64,000 nt of DNA. It comes from Georgenia thermotolerans (GTDB lineage: Bacteria; Actinomycetota; Actinomycetes; Actinomycetales; Actinomycetaceae). Location of the stretch: NCBI RefSeq assembly GCF_009193185.1, contig NZ_VUKF01000013.1, forward strand, positions 38,962-102,961, given 5' to 3'. This document shows, one piece after another, positions 44,635-54,273 of the stretch. Below the pieces are notes generated by a model that searched no databases, was not told the origin of the DNA, and saw only the letters and a list, made by a program, of their open reading frames with translations. Position 1 is the first letter of the stretch. Each line of letters begins with the position of its first letter. The translations under genes and the position numbers were made by a program.

Positions 44635-45600
44635 TCATGCTCCCTCGGCGGCTTCGCGTACGGCAGCGTCCAACTCGTCGCGTGTGGGCGGGTTGGCGCC
44701 GGCGCGCGAGACCGTAATTGCAGCGGCGGCCGCGCAGCGGGCGCCGATCTCGGCGAGCTCCCAGCGCTCCAGGTCACCGGCACGGCGGTGCCTCTCCACA
44801 ACTCGATCGAGGAGTTCGGCGATCAGGGCCGCCATGTAGCTGTCGCCGGCGCCGATGGTATCGATCACCTCCACGCGCGTTGAAGGCACATCGGCCCACT
44901 CGGTCCGGGTCGCGAGCATCGAGCCCTCGGCGCCTACCGTCACGACGACCAGCTGCGGGCCCAGATCGAGCAAGGCACGGACCGACTCTTCTACCTCGCA
45001 GCCGAACAGCCAGGCGGCGTCCTCGTCGCTCAGCTTCACCACATCCGCGAGCGCTGCGGCGGCGAGAATGCGGTCGCGCGCCACGGCCTCGCCCTCGATC
45101 AGGGCCGGACGCACATTCGGGTCGTAGGTCACATGTGCTCCGATAGCGCGTGCTTCCTTGAGGAGCCGCAGCACCGCCTCGCATCCGGGCGTCAGGAACG
45201 ATGCGATCGAGCCGGTGTGCACCACCGCTGGGGACAGTTCGGCCCCCTCAGGGCGTGGGTGATCTTCGATCCGCAATGGCGAAGGCACGGTCCACGTCAG
45301 GTCGAACGTGTACTCCGCTGCGCCGTTCGCTCGCAGGACTGCGTGCGCCGTTGGAGTGCGTGCCGCACCCCAAGACGGGGCGAGCAGCGCGACGCCTGAG
45401 GCCTCCAGGTGTGCCGCGATCCGGCGTCCGCGCTCGTCTGGCGCCAGCGATGTCAACAGGTCCACGTCCACGTCCAGGCGCCCCAGCCCGAGCGCGACAT
45501 TCGCGGGTGAGCCGCCGACGTGCTCCGCGACGGCGGAAGGCACTGACCGCGTGTCCTCGGACAGGTCGATCAGCGCCTCGCCGATCACCAGAACGGTCAC
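44635..45600 (-). CDS. PfkB/ribokinase-family carbohydrate kinase
   Basis: 321 residues. The N-terminal signature reads LVIGEALIDLSED then EHVGGSPANVALGLGRLDVD. The C-terminal ATP-binding and catalytic motif reads VEVIDTIGAGDSYMAALIAE, with the GAGDS Asp as base. Fructokinase-like in form; the substrate is unknown. The GTG at 45600 overlaps the VOC gene stop by 4 bp. It is the last gene of the Rbs/Rha-type importer operon and probably phosphorylates the imported or oxidised sugar. Confidence 0.92.
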   Translation of the reverse strand: MTVLVIGEALIDLSEDTRSVPSAVAEHVGGSPANVALGLGRLDVDVDLLTSLAPDERGRRIAAHLEASGVALLAPSWGAARTPTAHAVLRANGAAEYTFDLTWTVPSPLRIEDHPRPEGAELSPAVVHTGSIASFLTPGCEAVLRLLKEARAIGAHVTYDPNVRPALIEGEAVARDRILAAAALADVVKLSDEDAAWLFGCEVEESVRALLDLGPQLVVVTVGAEGSMLATRTEWADVPSTRVEVIDTIGAGDSYMAALIAELLDRVVERHRRAGDLERWELAEIGARCAAAAAITVSRAGANPPTRDELDAAVREAAEGA

Positions 45601-46124
45601 GTAGTGGCCTGTGAAGGCTCGGCCGCCGCGGGCCCTGTCGCCCGCGACACGTCTCCGTAGACCTCGTTGGCGGGTTGGATGGGGCCGCCGTTGCCGATCT
45701 CGTAGATCATGCCAAGCGCCTCCTTGGTGTCGAAGTAGTAGTGCACGTCCTGGTCGATCCAGCCGGTCTGGATCACGGGGAAGCCCGCATCCTCGAAGTG
45801 CTTGATCACGGCGGGGATGTCCTCGTCGGGCATCACGTCCTTGATGTGGTGGAGCCCCTCTCCGTACTGCTCCAGGTGCCTCCAGTAGATGTTCGGACCC
45901 TGGATCGGCTGAATCAGCTCGAACTCCATGGGCCCGCTCCAGCAAACCGCGCAGATGAAGTCGAACGGCTCGGTCACCTCCTGGCCGTCCACCGTGAAGC
46001 CTTTCACCGTCTCCTGCGTGAAGTGCCGCACGTCCCAGGGACCGATTCCCAGCAGGTTCGTCCAGTGGTCCATCGCCGCGTAGACGTCTTTGACGACGAG
46101 TGCGATCTGCTTGTAGTTCCTCAT
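45597..46124 (-). CDS. VOC-family protein C (methylmalonyl-CoA epimerase-like branch)
   Basis: 175 residues. The first module is YKQIALVVKDVYAAMDHWTN; metal-ligand candidates are in FELIQPIQGPN (Glu), GLHHIKDV (His) and MIYEIGNG (Glu). It is not closely similar to VOC proteins A and B. It stands between the oxidoreductase and the kinase in the importer operon, so it is likely an enzyme of that sugar pathway; the reaction is not assignable. ATG at 46124 is 17 nt after the upstream stop. Confidence 0.87.
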   Translation of the reverse strand: MRNYKQIALVVKDVYAAMDHWTNLLGIGPWDVRHFTQETVKGFTVDGQEVTEPFDFICAVCWSGPMEFELIQPIQGPNIYWRHLEQYGEGLHHIKDVMPDEDIPAVIKHFEDAGFPVIQTGWIDQDVHYYFDTKEALGMIYEIGNGGPIQPANEVYGDVSRATGPAAAEPSQATT

Positions 46125-46141
46125 GGTTGATTACCTCTTCG

Positions 46142-47227
46142 TCAGTTCGTTGTGGTGCCGGTGTGTGCGGGGGTGTTTTCGGTCCGCGCTTCCGCGGCGC
46201 GGCCGAGGGGGACCCGTTCCCTCGTGGCGATGGATTGGAGCCAGCCCTCGATCGCTTGCGTGGTCGCAAGCGAGGCCTCGATGCCGCGATCGACGGGTCG
46301 GTCGCGGAGCACGGCCTCGCTGAGGTGCTCGACCTCGAGCGTGTAGGTGTTCGCGAACCCGAAGTCCGTCGACTTCGGCTCTATCCCGTCCAGGAAGATC
46401 TCGTCGCCGAAGCGATGCTGCAGCAGGCGGGTGAAGGGTTCGCCGCGCATGCCCGTCCCGGGCATGGAGAGCCATCCCTCGGTGCCGACCAGTTCGACCT
46501 GGCTGTACGGGTTCGGGTAGTCGAACGACACGTGCAGCAACGCGGTGCGGCCACCGGGGAATGACAGGATCGCCGCGGCCGAGGTTTCGACGTCCTCCCC
46601 GGGTCGGTTCCACCCGGTGGCGACGATCTCGGTCGGCTCCGCACCGAACAGCTCGCGGCTCATGTCGATCGCGTAGCAGCCCATGTCCCAGACCACGCCA
46701 CCGCCGACCTTGGGGTCGAAGCGGATGTTGTAGCCGTCGTAGTGCTGTTTGAAGCCGAGCCCGATCCGCGCGACGCGCGGGTCGCCGACCGCGCCGCCCC
46801 GCACCAGCCCGATCGCGTGGGACCAGCGGGGCGCGAACCGGTACATGAACGCCTCCATGACCCGCATCCCGGTCTGCGCCGCCGTCGTCGCGATCGCGCT
46901 CACGTCCTCCGACGTCAGCGCGATCGGCTTCTCGCACAGCACATGCTTGCCCGCGCGCATCGCCGCGATCGTCCACTGGGCGTGTGCGGTGTTCGGCAGC
47001 GGCACGTACACCGCGTCGACGTCCGGGTCGGCCAGGAGCGCTTCGTACGACTCGTAGGCGCGCTCGGCCCCCCATCGGTTTGCGTCGGCTTGCGCCACCC
47101 CCGGCCGCCGGCTCGCGATCCCGAGCAAGGTGGCGTTCGATGCCCCCAGGATGCCCGGGATCGTGGCTTCGTTGATGCCCGCGACGCCGAGCACCCCCCA
47201 TCGCACGCGGCGCTCAGTCATTCGCAC
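46142..47227 (-). CDS. Gfo/Idh/MocA-family oxidoreductase
   Basis: 361 residues. The NAD(P) fold reads [20 protein letters not shown]; the catalytic EKP motif is in [16 protein letters not shown] near residue 99; [21 protein letters not shown] resembles trans-1,2-dihydrobenzenediol/D-xylose dehydrogenase members. The start is 47227 or the ATG at 47221; either overlaps the permease stop by 8-14 bp. It presumably oxidises the sugar delivered by the adjacent transporter before the kinase step. Confidence 0.92.
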   Translation of the reverse strand: MRMTERRVRWGVLGVAGINEATIPGILGASNATLLGIASRRPGVAQADANRWGAERAYESYEALLADPDVDAVYVPLPNTAHAQWTIAAMRAGKHVLCEKPIALTSEDVSAIATTAAQTGMRVMEAFMYRFAPRWSHAIGLVRGGAVGDPRVARIGLGFKQHYDGYNIRFDPKVGGGVVWDMGCYAIDMSRELFGAEPTEIVATGWNRPGEDVETSAAAILSFPGGRTALLHVSFDYPNPYSQVELVGTEGWLSMPGTGMRGEPFTRLLQHRFGDEIFLDGIEPKSTDFGFANTYTLEVEHLSEAVLRDRPVDRGIEASLATTQAIEGWLQSIATRERVPLGRAAEARTENTPAHTGTTTN

Positions 47228-48347
47228 TCTCCTTCACTTCGGTGGCGCTTTCGCCACGCTTCGATTCCGCGTCGCCGGCGCCCGCGCGACTCTCGGCGAT
47301 CCCGGCCAACCGCGCCACGACCTTGCCGAGGTTCCACGACTTCGAGAGCAACCCGATGCCCATGACGGCGATGAGGATCACGCCCTGCACCACCTGGTAG
47401 GTGAACTGGCTCAGCCCGAGTAGGTTGAACGTGCTCGACACCATCTGGAGCGTCACCGCCGCGATCACGACGCCGAGCACCGTGCCCGACCCGCCGTTCG
47501 GGTTCGTCCCGCCAAGCACCGCGATCACGATCGCGAGCAGCAGGTACGAGCCCCCGTAGTCGGGGCTGGCGCTGGCCGACCGTGCGGCGATGACAAGCCC
47601 GGCGATCGCCGAGATCACCCCGCACAGCACGTACGTCGCGAACAGCACGCGCGTGTTGGGCACGCCCGCGAACCGCGATGCCTCCGGGTTCGACCCGAGC
47701 ACGTAGATGCGGAAGCCGAGGGGGCGCTTCGCCATCAGCACCGCGATCAGGGTCGCGGCGATGGCGAAGACGACGAACGGCACCGGGATCCCGATGAGGT
47801 ACTGCGTGCCGAGTGCCAGGAACGCGTCGGGCATGCCGTACACGGACTCCCCGCTTGTCCAGCCGATCGCGATGCCGTTGAACAGCTGCATCGTGCCTAG
47901 CGTCGCCAGGATCGGGCTTACCCGAAGCTTGGTGATGATGAGGCCGTTGATCGCACCGCACCCTGCCCCGACCGCGAGCCCCGCGGCCGCACAAAGCACC
48001 GTCAGGAGCACCGCGGTCCCGGCATCGGCGGTCGCTGCATCGGTGAGGACGAACAGCTGTGCCGTGACGAGCGCGGCGAGGTTCGCGACGGACACGAGCG
48101 ACAGGTCGATGCCCGCCGTGTACATCGAGACCGCGATCACGAGGCTGAGCAGACCGATCTCCGCCACCTGGAACGCCATCGACTGCACGTTCGCGACGCT
48201 CGTGAAGCGCGGCGCGGCCAGAGCACAGACCAGTGTGACCGCGAGCGCGAAGCCCACCAGCCCCGTGACCCCCTTCGGTAAGCGAGCCTTGAAGCCGGCC
48301 CTCGGTGTGGCGCCGCGCTGCTGGGCAGCGCCGACGGTCGCGCTCAT
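47214..48347 (-). CDS. RbsC-type sugar ABC transporter permease
   Basis: 377 residues, about 8-10 membrane helices of the BPD_transp_2 fold. [20 protein letters not shown] and the coupling segment [20 protein letters not shown] are diagnostic for ribose/rhamnose-type permeases. It forms a heterodimer with the next permease; two different permeases are typical of Rha/Lsr-type systems. The ATG overlaps the upstream permease by 4 bp. A polar C-terminal tail of about 35 residues is present. Confidence 0.93.
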   Translation of the reverse strand: MSATVGAAQQRGATPRAGFKARLPKGVTGLVGFALAVTLVCALAAPRFTSVANVQSMAFQVAEIGLLSLVIAVSMYTAGIDLSLVSVANLAALVTAQLFVLTDAATADAGTAVLLTVLCAAAGLAVGAGCGAINGLIITKLRVSPILATLGTMQLFNGIAIGWTSGESVYGMPDAFLALGTQYLIGIPVPFVVFAIAATLIAVLMAKRPLGFRIYVLGSNPEASRFAGVPNTRVLFATYVLCGVISAIAGLVIAARSASASPDYGGSYLLLAIVIAVLGGTNPNGGSGTVLGVVIAAVTLQMVSSTFNLLGLSQFTYQVVQGVILIAVMGIGLLSKSWNLGKVVARLAGIAESRAGAGDAESKRGESATEVKESAND

Positions 48348-49498
48348 GCCAGCCGCCCTTCCGACAGCCCGTTGCCAGAGCCACGACGCCCGTCCGAGCC
48401 TCGTGAACCGCTGAACTCAGTCGCTTCGGGGAGGTCCTCGAGCGCCGGACGGCGCTTCCTGCCACGCCAGGCCTGCGCGCTGACACCGATGAGAAGCATG
48501 AGCCCGACGGCGGCGCGCTGCCAGAAGCTCGGCACGCCGAGCAGGAGCAACGAGTTGTTGATCAGTGAGATGAGGACGACGCCCAGCACGGTGCCGAGCA
48601 CGGAGCCGCGGCCGCCGAAGATCGACGCACCGCCCAGCACCACCGCCGCGATGACGTCCAGCTCGCCGCCGACAAGCGTGAACGGATTCGCTTCGCGCAC
48701 GAGGATCACGTGCACCATCCCGCCGAGCCCAGCTAGGACGCCCGCGAGCATGTACACGCCGACCTGGATGCGCATCACCGGGAATCCGGCGCGTCTGGCA
48801 AATTCGGCATGCCCGCCGATCGCGTAGACGCCGCGGCCGAACACCGTCGAGCGCAGGAGCGCCGCGACGAGAGCCGCGATGACCACGACCGGCACGAACA
48901 GCACGCTGAGCGGCGTCCTCGTCGGGCCTTCCGCCACCAGCAGGTAGCTGGTCGACAGGCTCGCGGTGGCCGCCGGCAGTTCCGAGATGACGCGTGAGCC
49001 GATGTAGGTGATCAGTACGCCGCGAACGATGCCTTGGGTCCCGAGCGTCGCGATGAGCGTGGGGATCTTGAGCCCCACGATCGCCGCGGCGTTGAGCAGA
49101 CCGAGTAGGAGGCCAATCCCCGCAGCGATCAGGAACGGGATGACGACGGATGCGGAGCCGAGCCCGCTAGTCGCCACCGCCTGGACGGTTGTGTAGGCCG
49201 CGAACGCCCCGATCGCCAGGAACGAGACATCGATCCCGCCGGAGAGGAGCACCAGCAGCACGCCCAGCGCGAACACTAGGGTGCTGATCGAACTGCCGGC
49301 CAGGTTGACCAGTGTGCCCGCCGACCAGAACGACGGCGTGACGAAACCGACGACGAGCGCAAGCACCACGATCACGAGTGCGAGCACGCCCTCGTTGTTG
49401 GGGCCGCGCAGACGCGACACTGGGAACCGGCGCGCGCCTGCGGGTCCGGGCGCGGCCTCGAGCGAGGACGCCGACGTGGATGGGCTGACGACGCTCAT
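48344..49498 (-). CDS. RbsC-type sugar ABC transporter permease
   Basis: 384 residues. Same fold as the next gene: LVLLSGGIDVSFLAIGAFAA and GLKIPTLIATLGTQGIVRGV. The C-terminal cytoplasmic tail is Ser/Gly/Arg-rich. The ATG overlaps the ATPase stop by 4 bp. Partner permease of the 47214-48347 protein in one importer. Confidence 0.93.
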   Translation of the reverse strand: MSVVSPSTSASSLEAAPGPAGARRFPVSRLRGPNNEGVLALVIVVLALVVGFVTPSFWSAGTLVNLAGSSISTLVFALGVLLVLLSGGIDVSFLAIGAFAAYTTVQAVATSGLGSASVVIPFLIAAGIGLLLGLLNAAAIVGLKIPTLIATLGTQGIVRGVLITYIGSRVISELPAATASLSTSYLLVAEGPTRTPLSVLFVPVVVIAALVAALLRSTVFGRGVYAIGGHAEFARRAGFPVMRIQVGVYMLAGVLAGLGGMVHVILVREANPFTLVGGELDVIAAVVLGGASIFGGRGSVLGTVLGVVLISLINNSLLLLGVPSFWQRAAVGLMLLIGVSAQAWRGRKRRPALEDLPEATEFSGSRGSDGRRGSGNGLSEGRLA

Positions 49499-51012
49499 GC
49501 GGCAAGCTCCCTCACGATGTTCGGAACGGTGATCTCGTCGCCGGCCAGTTCGTGGGCGAGCCGCCCGCGGTGGACGACGATGATCCGGTGGCAGACCGCG
49601 GCAAGCTCGGTGGCGTCGTCGGAGATGACGAGCACGGCCATGCCTTCGGCCGCCCTCGCCTGGAGCAGCTCGAGAATGCCTTCCTTGGAGCCGACGTCCA
49701 CGCCCACTGTCGGGCTATTCAGAATGAGCACCTTTGGGTTTCTGGCGAGCCACCTGGCTAGGACGACCCGCTGCTGGTTGCCGCCCGACAAGCTCGACAC
49801 CGGCGCGTGGGGCGAGGCCGTCTTGATCGCGAGGCCCGCGATGCTGTCTTGAACGTGGCGGTCCATCCGCCGACCGTCCAGAAAGCCGAGCCCGCTGGTC
49901 TGCTCGGTGATGGTGGCCACGAGGATGTTGTCGGCGATGGAGCGCTCGATGAACACGCCCTGCGAGAGCCTGTCGCCAGGTACGTAGCCGAGACCGAGCG
50001 CGAGAGCGTCGTCGATGCTGCGCACGCGGCGTTCCGTCCCGCCGACCGCGACGGTTCCGCGGTCGGCGGGGTCGAGCCCCATGATCGCCTCGGCGATCTC
50101 GGTCCGGCCGGAGCCGAGCAGTCCGGTGAGCCCCAGGATCTCTCCCGGCTGAACCGCGAAGTCGATCTGGTCGAACGCGCCCGCAAGGCTCAACCCCCGA
50201 ACCTCCAGGGCGGGTGCTGCACTGGCGTGCACGGTCTCGGTCGGGGCCAGCTCTCCCAGGTCCCTCCCGGTCATCGCACGGGAGATCGACGCCGCGGTGA
50301 AGTCCGCGGCGTCCCCCTCGGCGACCACCGCGCCGTTACGCAGCACCGTGATCGTCTGGGAGATGGCGAGGACCTCGTCGAGCTTGTGGCTAACAAAGAC
50401 AACCGCGACGCCGCTCTGCCGCAGGTTCTCGACCACCTTCAGCAACGTGGCGACCTCGCGCTGCGTCAGCGCGGTCGTCGGCTCGTCCATGAAGATGACC
50501 CGGGCCCTCTTCGCAAGCGACCGACAGATGGCGGTCAACTGGCGGTCCGCGATCGTCAGGTCCTCGACGAACGCGTCGACGTCAAGGTGGACGCCGATCT
50601 CGGCGATGATCCGCTTCGCCTGGCTGCGCATCGAGCCGTGCCGGACGATGCCGCGCCGGCCGGCTAGCACCGAGGTGATTCCGATGTTCTCGGCGACGGT
50701 GAGGTTAGGGAACAGCGCAAGGTCCTGGAAGATTACGTCGAGCCCCTCCGCCATCGCGTCACGCGGGGTGTGCGAGGTGCGCGCCACCCCGTCGACCGTG
50801 ATCGTTCCGGTTGTCGGCACCTCGACGCCGCTGATGATCTTGATGAGCGTGCTCTTGCCGGAGCCGTTCTCGCCTGCGAGGCAATGCACCTCGCCGGCGT
50901 GCAGGCGGAGCGTCACGCCGGCGAGCGCGGTGACGCCGCCGTACTGCTTACTGATGCCGTCCGCGACGAGCAGGGGCTTCCGCTCGTCGCGGACAGTAGT
51001 CGGACCGTTCAT
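49495..51012 (-). CDS. RbsA-type duplicated sugar ABC ATPase with altered second Walker B
   Basis: 505 residues, two nucleotide-binding domains. NBD1 has Walker A GENGSGKST near residue 49 and Walker B VIFMDEPTTALT. NBD2 has a degenerate Walker A (GLLGSGRTE), LSGGNQQRVVLARWLARNP and a Walker B reading LILNSPTVGVD, where Asn-Ser replaces the usual Asp-Glu. Such drift in the second site is known in some sugar importers, so the complex may hydrolyse ATP mainly at one site. It energises the two flanking permeases. Confidence 0.93.
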   Translation of the reverse strand: MNGPTTVRDERKPLLVADGISKQYGGVTALAGVTLRLHAGEVHCLAGENGSGKSTLIKIISGVEVPTTGTITVDGVARTSHTPRDAMAEGLDVIFQDLALFPNLTVAENIGITSVLAGRRGIVRHGSMRSQAKRIIAEIGVHLDVDAFVEDLTIADRQLTAICRSLAKRARVIFMDEPTTALTQREVATLLKVVENLRQSGVAVVFVSHKLDEVLAISQTITVLRNGAVVAEGDAADFTAASISRAMTGRDLGELAPTETVHASAAPALEVRGLSLAGAFDQIDFAVQPGEILGLTGLLGSGRTEIAEAIMGLDPADRGTVAVGGTERRVRSIDDALALGLGYVPGDRLSQGVFIERSIADNILVATITEQTSGLGFLDGRRMDRHVQDSIAGLAIKTASPHAPVSSLSGGNQQRVVLARWLARNPKVLILNSPTVGVDVGSKEGILELLQARAAEGMAVLVISDDATELAAVCHRIIVVHRGRLAHELAGDEITVPNIVRELAA

Positions 51013-52037
51013 CAGAAGTCGTAGTCCGACAGGTTGGAGGCGTCCACGTCGATCCAGGCGTCTCCGTGGAAGGTGTTCGTGGCGCCGTCGACCGGCTGCA
51101 GGTTGGTATAGCCCTCGATGCCGAGGTCGGTACCCGCATCGATCGTCTCGCCCTTGGCGAGCATGTCCGCCACGGTCAGGAGCACCTCGCCCGTGATCGC
51201 CGGGTCCCAGAAGAACATCTTGTCGACCGCGCCGGTCTCGACGTACTTCCCGGCGGTAGACGGGATGCTGGTGCCCATGACGCAGGTCTGGTCCTCAAGG
51301 CCCGCCTCTTCGATTGCGCGGCCGATGCCGGCGACATCGGATGCGGCGCTGCCCACGAAGCCCTTGATGTTTGGGTGCTTGGCCAGGACCTCCTTCGCGC
51401 GCTCGTAGGTCGCGGTCAGGTCCTCTTTGGTCTCGATGGGGTCACTCACGCGGGTGATGCCCGGGGCGTTCGTGGTGGCGTAGGCGAGCTCGGCCTCCGC
51501 CCACTCCATGTGGCTCGCGGCGGTGAGGGAGCCGACGAAGGTGACGTACTCGCCCTCACCGCCCATGCACTGGACGAGGTTTTCCATCATGTGCTCGCCG
51601 TACGCGGTGTTGTCGAACGCCTCGATGTCGACGTCGGCGTTCTTCTGACCCGGTGCCTCGTGCGTGACGATCTTGATGCCCGCGGCTTTGGCCTGACCCA
51701 GCACACCTTCGATCGACTGCGGCGAGAGCGGGATGACGGCGATCGCGGCGGGTTGTCTGGCGATCAGGTCCTGGATGATCTTGACCTGCTTCTCCGGGCT
51801 CGCGTCGTCCGGACCGACCATCGTTGACTGCAGGCCGCGCTCCGTAGCGGTGGCGTCGAGTCCCTGCTCCATCCGGTCGAACCAGCTGATGCCCTGCAGC
51901 TTGACGACGGTTACGTACTCGCCGCCACCGGCGGCACCGCTCGCGTCAGGCGCGGCTCCGCCGGACGAACACGCTGCGAGGGTTGCTGTTGCTGCGATGG
52001 AGGCCGCAACTGCGGCCATACGGCGACGCGTGATCAT
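51012..52037 (-). CDS. Sugar-binding lipoprotein of Rha/Lsr-type ABC importer
   Basis: 341 residues from the ATG at 52037 (AAAGGA upstream); a much longer frame upstream is not needed. A signal peptide with lipobox LAACS makes it a lipoprotein. The periplasmic-binding type-1 fold follows: VKLQGISWFDRMEQGLDATA, AIAVIPLSPQSIEGVLGQAK and AGIKIVTHEAPGQ. That region recalls rhamnose (RhaS) and autoinducer-2 (LsrB) binding proteins. It is the first gene of the operon, divergent from the IclR/RbsB fusion regulator; one nucleotide overlaps the next gene. Confidence 0.92.
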   Translation of the reverse strand: MITRRRMAAVAASIAATATLAACSSGGAAPDASGAAGGGEYVTVVKLQGISWFDRMEQGLDATATERGLQSTMVGPDDASPEKQVKIIQDLIARQPAAIAVIPLSPQSIEGVLGQAKAAGIKIVTHEAPGQKNADVDIEAFDNTAYGEHMMENLVQCMGGEGEYVTFVGSLTAASHMEWAEAELAYATTNAPGITRVSDPIETKEDLTATYERAKEVLAKHPNIKGFVGSAASDVAGIGRAIEEAGLEDQTCVMGTSIPSTAGKYVETGAVDKMFFWDPAITGEVLLTVADMLAKGETIDAGTDLGIEGYTNLQPVDGATNTFHGDAWIDVDASNLSDYDF

Positions 52038-52067
52038 GGGGGGTCCTTTCGAACGTCGTTGTCCGAT

Positions 52068-52115
52068 TCGTGGTGTACAGTATTTCGAACCACGATCCGA
52101 AGTGTTGCACGCAAC
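52068..52115. promoter_or_regulatory. Operator candidates between importer operon and fusion regulator
   Basis: TCGTGGT (52068) and ACCACGA (52089) form a 7-bp inverted repeat over a 14-nt spacer. GTTGC-AC-GCAAC (52104-52115) is a second perfect palindrome. Both lie in the 211-bp divergent gap between 52037 and 52249. Confidence 0.5.
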
Positions 52116-52248
52116 GTAGGGTGAGCGACTAGAGGTGTCAAGTCCGCGCGCGCCAGCGAGTTCCGTGAGCTCGCGGCCGCCGTGTATGTGCCGGCTCGAA
52201 CCTTTGCCAGAATCCAGTGACCTTGCACCGGAAGGAGTTCCGAGCTCG

Positions 52249-53340
52249 ATGGCAACGGAAGTCGCACGCCCAAAGGCGCCGGCGCTCGTGCGCGCCGCCA
52301 GGCTGCTCGACGTCGTTGCTGCGCAGCGCGCCCCGGTCACGCTCGCCGATCTGACTCGTCGGCTAGCCCTCCCTAAGAGCAGCGTGCTCAACATCTGCAA
52401 CACGCTCGTCGCGCAACGGATGCTGCTGCGCGGGCATGACGGCTCGTTCCGCCTGGGACCGCGGATCATCGAACTTGGTGCCGTCGTAAACGGCACCGAA
52501 CGGCCCGTCAGGCTGATCGGACTCACCGTCCAGGGCGCCGGCCCGTTCTTCGAGGCCGAGGTCTCCGCCGCAACCGAGGAGGCCATGAACGTGGGCGCCA
52601 GCATCGACGCCGCCCATGCCTCACACGACCCGCGCGTGCAGGAACGCCAGATCCGCGAGTTCGCGGACGCGGGGGCCGAGCTGATCGTCGTCGACCCGGT
52701 GGACTCGCAGTCACTTGCCGGCGCGGCCGAGTACGCACGGACGCGCGGCGCCACACTAGTCGCTATCAACGGCGCCGCGGGAGGTTTCGACGCCGCTGTG
52801 ACCACCGACAACACGCAGGCCGGGTTCCTCGCAGGCACCTACTTCGCCCGCCGGTTCCCGAACGGTGCACGCATCGCCGTCATCGGCGGGACGAGGGTGA
52901 CCGCGATCGCCGACCGGATTGATGGCTTCACCCGCGCGCTTAACGAGCGTGGCGCCTTCTCCATTGTTGCGCACGTCACCGGCGACAACACCGAGGCCAC
53001 CGGCTACCGGCTCGGCACGGCCCTCCTGCGCAAGCATCCCGACCTTCAGGGGATATTCGCCATCAACGACCCCACAGCATCCGGCGCGTCCCGGGCCTGC
53101 CGGGAGCGCGGCGTGAACGTTCCGATCGTCGGCGTCGACGGCTCGTCGGAGGCCCTCGCCGAGATTACCTCGGGCGGAGGAATCGTCGGCACCGCGGTCC
53201 AGGACCCGCGCGGACTCGCGCGCGTAGGCGTGCGCTTCGGGCTGAACCTGGTGTTCGGCGCCAAGCCGGCGAACCAAACCGTGCTCCTGCCGACACAGCT
53301 CATCACAGCGAGTGACGCAGAAGGGTACGAACCGTGGTAA
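52249..53340 (+). CDS. IclR-type HTH fused to RbsB-like sugar-binding domain (regulator)
   Basis: 363 residues from the ATG at 52249 (AAGGAG 11 nt upstream). Residues about 10-75 form an IclR-type winged helix (LVRAARLLDVVAAQRAPVTL, LTRRLALPKSSVLNICNTLV). Instead of an IclR effector domain, residues about 85-350 are a Peripla_BP_4 domain: IREFADAGAELIVVDPVDSQ, GIFAINDPTASGASRACRER, VPIVGVDGSSEALAEI. No signal peptide, so it is cytoplasmic. It probably senses the same sugar as the divergent importer. LacI proteins combine a different HTH with this fold; an IclR-HTH version is unusual. Confidence 0.88.
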   Translation: MATEVARPKAPALVRAARLLDVVAAQRAPVTLADLTRRLALPKSSVLNICNTLVAQRMLLRGHDGSFRLGPRIIELGAVVNGTERPVRLIGLTVQGAGPFFEAEVSAATEEAMNVGASIDAAHASHDPRVQERQIREFADAGAELIVVDPVDSQSLAGAAEYARTRGATLVAINGAAGGFDAAVTTDNTQAGFLAGTYFARRFPNGARIAVIGGTRVTAIADRIDGFTRALNERGAFSIVAHVTGDNTEATGYRLGTALLRKHPDLQGIFAINDPTASGASRACRERGVNVPIVGVDGSSEALAEITSGGGIVGTAVQDPRGLARVGVRFGLNLVFGAKPANQTVLLPTQLITASDAEGYEPW

Positions 53341-54065
53341 CCGGCAACGCGCGGGCTAAGTCCCCTGCCATCGAACGAGCGGACATGATCCTCGACGAGC
53401 TGTCGCATAAGCCGCTCGGACTAGCCGAGCTGGCCGACCGAGTCCGGCTCTCGAAGAGTAGTGTTTCGGACATCTGCTCCACCCTCGTCGGGACGGATCT
53501 GATCAGGCGCAGCACCGACGGCACTTATCGGCTCGGCGGTCACCTATCTACTCTCGCCAGGCAGACCAGTCCGGCGCCCTCGGTGGTCGACGGCTTCATC
53601 CGCGCCTCGCTCGAAGGTACCCCGTTGGACGGGCATACCCTCTCGGTGAGCACGATGGTCGGCTGCGAGGTGGTCACCTTGAACGTGCGACTCGGACGTC
53701 ATCCGTTACCGCTTACGCCGCGCCCGGGCACGCGGACGCCGCTCCTCCAGTGCGCCGCGGGCCCCGCCATTGCGGCCAGCCTGGGCGAAGGGCTCGATGC
53801 CGAGCTCGAGTTGTTCGCCGCACATCAGGGCCTCGACGGGGATGGACGGTCAGCGATCCATGCAGTCGTCGAACGGATGCGTCGGTCCGAGGTGTCGACG
53901 TGGCGTTCAAAGAACGGCATTCACCAGCTTGCGCGGGCGGTGGGGCGTCCGGAGGAGCACATGCTCACCGCGATCACGTTGCACCTGCCATACGATCCGC
54001 TGTTCAAGCTCGACGTTGCGGCGCTTGCGGGGGCACTCGCGCAGTTCGCCCACCGGTTGGGCTGA
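53334..54065 (+). CDS. IclR-family transcriptional regulator
   Basis: 243 residues. The N-terminal HTH (LGLAELADRVRLSKSSVSDI then CSTLVGTDLI) resembles that of the preceding fusion regulator. An IclR-like C-terminal domain follows (GTRTPLLQCAAGPAIAASLG is the effector-pocket region). The GTG start overlaps the upstream stop by 7 bp, so the two regulators are co-translated and may act together on the divergent operon. Slightly short for IclR but complete. Confidence 0.85.
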   Translation: MVTGNARAKSPAIERADMILDELSHKPLGLAELADRVRLSKSSVSDICSTLVGTDLIRRSTDGTYRLGGHLSTLARQTSPAPSVVDGFIRASLEGTPLDGHTLSVSTMVGCEVVTLNVRLGRHPLPLTPRPGTRTPLLQCAAGPAIAASLGEGLDAELELFAAHQGLDGDGRSAIHAVVERMRRSEVSTWRSKNGIHQLARAVGRPEEHMLTAITLHLPYDPLFKLDVAALAGALAQFAHRLG

Positions 54066-54273
54066 TCGACAGCCCGTCTCCGCTTACTTCTTCCGTTCCG
54101 TATCGTCAGTACGTTCCGCGGCCATCCCAGCCGTTCCTTGCTGCGGCCGGCGAGTGCCCTGTCTGTCCGCGACGGTCACCTCGCCATTCCGCAGGTCGAG
54201 CACATCCGACGCATCACCATGACTGCCGCCCTTCGGCATCGGCATAGCAAGTCCACACAGCGGGCGCTGGGCA
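54066..54273. other. Intergenic between convergent genes
   Basis: 208 bp between the IclR gene and the epimerase stop. No gene or clear terminator hairpin recognised. Confidence 0.4.

Noticed and set aside
51012..52838. 608-codon version of the sugar-binding protein
   Set aside because: The extra 267 codons run antisense through the divergent regulator; signal peptide and ribosome site place the start at 52037.
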